6,996 bases of DNA, taken from the NCBI GenBank assembly GCA_900313185.1, contig OMQI01000108.1:1-6996 (forward strand). Reading direction: 5' to 3'. Made by a program: the position numbers and the translations under genes. Positions 5,838 through 6,996 of the stretch are shown in pieces. Within the stretch, counting starts at the first letter, position 1, and each line of letters opens with the position of its first letter. The notes under the pieces were generated by a model. That model was not told where the DNA came from, searched no databases, and was given only the letters and a program-made list of their open reading frames with translations. This DNA comes from an uncultured Rhodospirillaceae bacterium. GTDB taxonomy: Bacteria > Pseudomonadota > Alphaproteobacteria > RF32 > CAG-239.

Positions 5838-6996
5838 TTAACTTTCGTAAAAAATATGCAAAAAGGTAACAGGTTTCACATCCGTCTCGGCATATACTCG
5901 GCGTCTGATTTGTCCACGGATAAAATCCTCAATCTGATTTTTGTTATCGCTTTCGGCAATTTTTTGTTCTATCAAAGGACGTACCTTACCTAAAATATCT
6001 TCCGCAAGAATCTTCCAATCCGCCTCAGGAAGTATGTCTATCGAGGTAAGTTGCAAATCCAAAAGCTGTTTATCCTTTATCACCGCACTGATAAACATTG
6101 AGCAATTATATGCTATGCGGCGCCTGTTTTTTATTACGTCATCTCCAAGCGATACTGCGTGATTTCTATCCCACGCCAAAATATCTGCAAATACTTGTTC
6201 AATGCACTCTATATGCTTATTGCTCAAAAGGCACATATCACCGTTTTGAGCCGAAAAGACATCTTTTACACCACAACTCAAAGCAAAACGTTTATGCTCA
6301 CGAATAAATTTTTTATCGCCGTGTACCGGCAAAACTATTGTCGGCTTTAATAGTTCATACATCTTGCGCAAATCATTCTTATCGGCGTGACCGGATGCAT
6401 GCACGATTTCATCTTCATCGGTAATAACAGTTGCGCCTTGGGCTATCATTTTTTCCTGCATACGCTCAATTTTCGGTTCATTCCCCGGAATCATTTTTGA
6501 AGAAAAAATAACCGTATCGCTGGCATCAAGCTTTACATATTTACTTTCTCCGTTGGCAATCAAACTTAAAGCACTGCGGTAGTTTGCTTGTGAACCGGTG
6601 CAAATATACATTGCCTGATTGGACGGCACATCCTTGGCTTCTTCTATGCTGTGTACCAACGGTAAATCTTGCAAATATCCGCATTCCTTGGCAATACGCA
6701 CCACCGCCGCCAAAGAACGTCCGAACACCACCGGCACACGATTAGCTTTTTGTGCTGCCAAAATCAAACTTTCCAAGCGCATCAGATTGGTAGCAAAGCA
6801 AGAAACTATCAATCCACCCTCAATTTGCGGAATTAATTCCAACAGACGTTCACGAACCTCAGCTTCGGTCGGCAATTTTTGATTCAGCATAACATTGGTG
6901 GAATCGCAAACAAACATATCAACTCCATCATCGGCCAGTTTATGCAAAGCCGCAAAATCGGTAGGCAACATTGAAAGATTTTCATCATCAAAACGC
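5838..6996 (-). CDS. rnj: Ribonuclease J, C-terminal 385 residues (partial, runs off right edge)
   Basis: RNase J is a metallo-beta-lactamase/beta-CASP ribonuclease with endonuclease and 5'-3' exonuclease activity in RNA processing and decay. The frame is open to the window edge, so the ATG at 6971 is internal and not the start. About 170 N-terminal residues, including the HxHxDH metal-binding motif, lie outside. Counting from the methionine at 6971, visible elements are VCDSTNV at 21-27, a motif-A-like SCFATNLMRL at 57-66, CTGSQAN at 124-130, VIFSSKMIPGNE at 154-165, the beta-CASP histidine in HASGHAD at 191-197, and PVHGD at 215-219 with the last conserved histidine. The C-terminal domain ends with IRRRVYAETDVKPV at 355-368, typical of alphaproteobacterial and other RNase J proteins. 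GSQAN replaces the GSQGE seen in most relatives. The family call is firm. The stop is TAA, complementary to 5838-5840. Confidence 0.95.
   Translation of the reverse strand, partial: RFDDENLSMLPTDFAALHKLADDGVDMFVCDSTNVMLNQKLPTEAEVRERLLELIPQIEGGLIVSCFATNLMRLESLILAAQKANRVPVVFGRSLAAVVRIAKECGYLQDLPLVHSIEEAKDVPSNQAMYICTGSQANYRSALSLIANGESKYVKLDASDTVIFSSKMIPGNEPKIERMQEKMIAQGATVITDEDEIVHASGHADKNDLRKMYELLKPTIVLPVHGDKKFIREHKRFALSCGVKDVFSAQNGDMCLLSNKHIECIEQVFADILAWDRNHAVSLGDDVIKNRRRIAYNCSMFISAVIKDKQLLDLQLTSIDILPEADWKILAEDILGKVRPLIEQKIAESDNKNQIEDFIRGQIRRRVYAETDVKPVTFLHIFYES

Noticed and set aside
5816..5840. Poly-A/poly-T stretch after RNase J as a terminator
   Set aside because: No stable GC-containing stem could be formed; only short A-T pairings are visible.
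6619..6882. An 87-codon plus-strand ORF opposite RNase J
   Set aside because: It is antisense to the conserved beta-CASP part of RNase J, with no ribosome binding site or family resemblance.

Overview
The window is an AT-rich bacterial chromosome segment. It most resembles a Gram-negative alphaproteobacterium with a small, low-GC genome, such as a gut or host-associated lineage. This is inferred from the gene order DUF374 acyltransferase - waaA - lpxK, which is typical of alphaproteobacteria, and from the presence of RNase J. The taxonomy is an inference; no rRNA or other marker is present.

Layout. (1) Positions 1-362, minus strand: the first 120 codons of an iron-sulfur/flavin oxidoreductase of the dihydropyrimidine dehydrogenase (PreT/DPD) type, running off the left edge. 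(2) Positions 363-492: a short divergent intergenic region that probably carries back-to-back promoters. (3) Positions 493-3467, plus strand: a tight three-gene lipid A/Kdo operon. It encodes a DUF374 lysophospholipid-acyltransferase-like protein, Kdo transferase WaaA and lipid A 4'-kinase LpxK, with a 10-nt gap and then a 14-nt overlap. (4) Positions 3545-4837, plus strand: an unrecognised 430-residue acidic protein with a long aspartate tract and a C-terminal coiled coil. (5) Positions 4836-4877: a perfect 17-bp hairpin that serves as a bidirectional terminator. (6) Positions 4877-5734, minus strand: an unrecognised membrane protein with four predicted N-terminal membrane segments and five tandem repeats of 27-28 residues, preceded by a near-consensus sigma-70-type promoter. 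(7) Positions 5838-6996, minus strand: the C-terminal 385 residues of RNase J, running off the right edge.

The lipid operon gives a coherent picture. LpxK phosphorylates the disaccharide precursor, WaaA adds Kdo, and the DUF374 protein probably adds or exchanges an acyl chain, all at the inner face of the cytoplasmic membrane. The two unrecognised genes form a convergent pair inserted between the lipid operon and RNase J. Neither has a well-placed Shine-Dalgarno sequence, and neither matches a family I recognise. They are the best candidates for undescribed biology here, but nothing in the sequence assigns them a function. No RNA genes, mobile elements or CRISPR arrays were seen, and no stretch over 300 bases lacks a gene.
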